Position numbers and translations under genes: made by a program. This document shows positions 5,270 through 5,341 of a stretch of 5,341 bases of DNA, one piece after another (position 1 is the stretch's first letter; the number at the start of each line of letters is the position of its first letter). The stretch spans positions 1 through 5,341 of the forward strand of contig DASXUX010000029.1 in the NCBI GenBank assembly GCA_036504595.1. The letters are read 5' to 3'. This stretch comes from DASXUX01 sp036504595. Its GTDB lineage: Bacteria; Planctomycetota; SZUA-567; H5-PLA8. The notes below the pieces were generated by a model. It was not told the origin of the DNA, searched no databases, and was given only the letters and a program-made list of their open reading frames with translations.

Positions 5270-5276
5270 GACCCCT
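5260..5276 (+). terminator. Small hairpin overlapping the stop at 5267-5269
   Basis: AGGGG (5260-5264) pairs with CCCCT (5272-5276) across a 7-base loop and is followed by TTTCCCC. The 5-bp stem and weak T-run make it a poor intrinsic terminator. It could instead be part of unrecognised sequence joined on after position 5203. Confidence 0.25.
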
Positions 5277-5341
5277 TTCCCCGTTTGGTCTGCGGGCTGG
5301 CGTGTGCGTCTTCGGGATCAAGAGTTTCAGTGTGCCCAGCG

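Overview
The window looks like GC-rich bacterial chromosome, most likely from a planctomycete or a close relative. The clues are small exported or single-anchor proteins, a discoidin-like domain, an exported transglutaminase-like protein, a short two-segment membrane protein starting MSEQPKKRGLFQIHLS, and a pre-protein with the linker LWDGKETIADYA...TKTLDLGGGVTL. As I remember it, that linker precedes formylglycine-generating-enzyme-like (FGE-sulfatase/SUMF1) domains in planctomycete proteins. The taxonomy rests on recalled protein style, not on a marker gene.

Layout. Positions 1-267 are the right end of an IS21-family insertion sequence: the last 44 codons of istB, then three 20-bp repeats at an exact 25-bp period, ending in the ...GCTGACA tip at 267. 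The IS tip lies inside a minus-strand gene for a small exported protein (251-664) and supplies its last codons and stop. After an intergenic stretch holding a strong hairpin (764-781, probably the terminator of the next minus-strand gene) comes a minus-strand gene for a membrane-anchored discoidin-like protein (947-1585). A divergent gap of about 280 bp follows, then a plus-strand gene for a small soluble, possibly beta-barrel protein (1862-2248). It converges on a minus-strand gene for a small exported protein with a possible OB-like C-terminal half (2396-2818). A divergent promoter region of about 200 bp leads to the largest gene, an exported transglutaminase-like protein with a visible Cys-His-Asp triad (3016-4485). 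Two more plus-strand genes follow: a two-TM protein with a Cys-rich loop (4593-5009), and, overlapping it by ATGA, a truncated exported protein that keeps only the signal peptide and linker of an FGE-like protein (5006-5269). The last 70 bases hold no recognisable gene.

How the genes work together. Nothing here forms a known pathway. Most products are predicted to be exported or membrane-anchored, so the theme is the cell envelope or periplasm. The 4593 and 5006 genes are almost certainly cotranslated; the transglutaminase-like gene 107 bp upstream may share their transcript. The window also carries signs of rearrangement: an IS insertion into a gene, a duplicated 45-bp leader-plus-start segment (2284-2328 and 4556-4600, 37/45 identical), and a gene cut off after its linker. 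I see no CRISPR array, tRNA, rRNA, or clear evidence of a new defence or mobile system.
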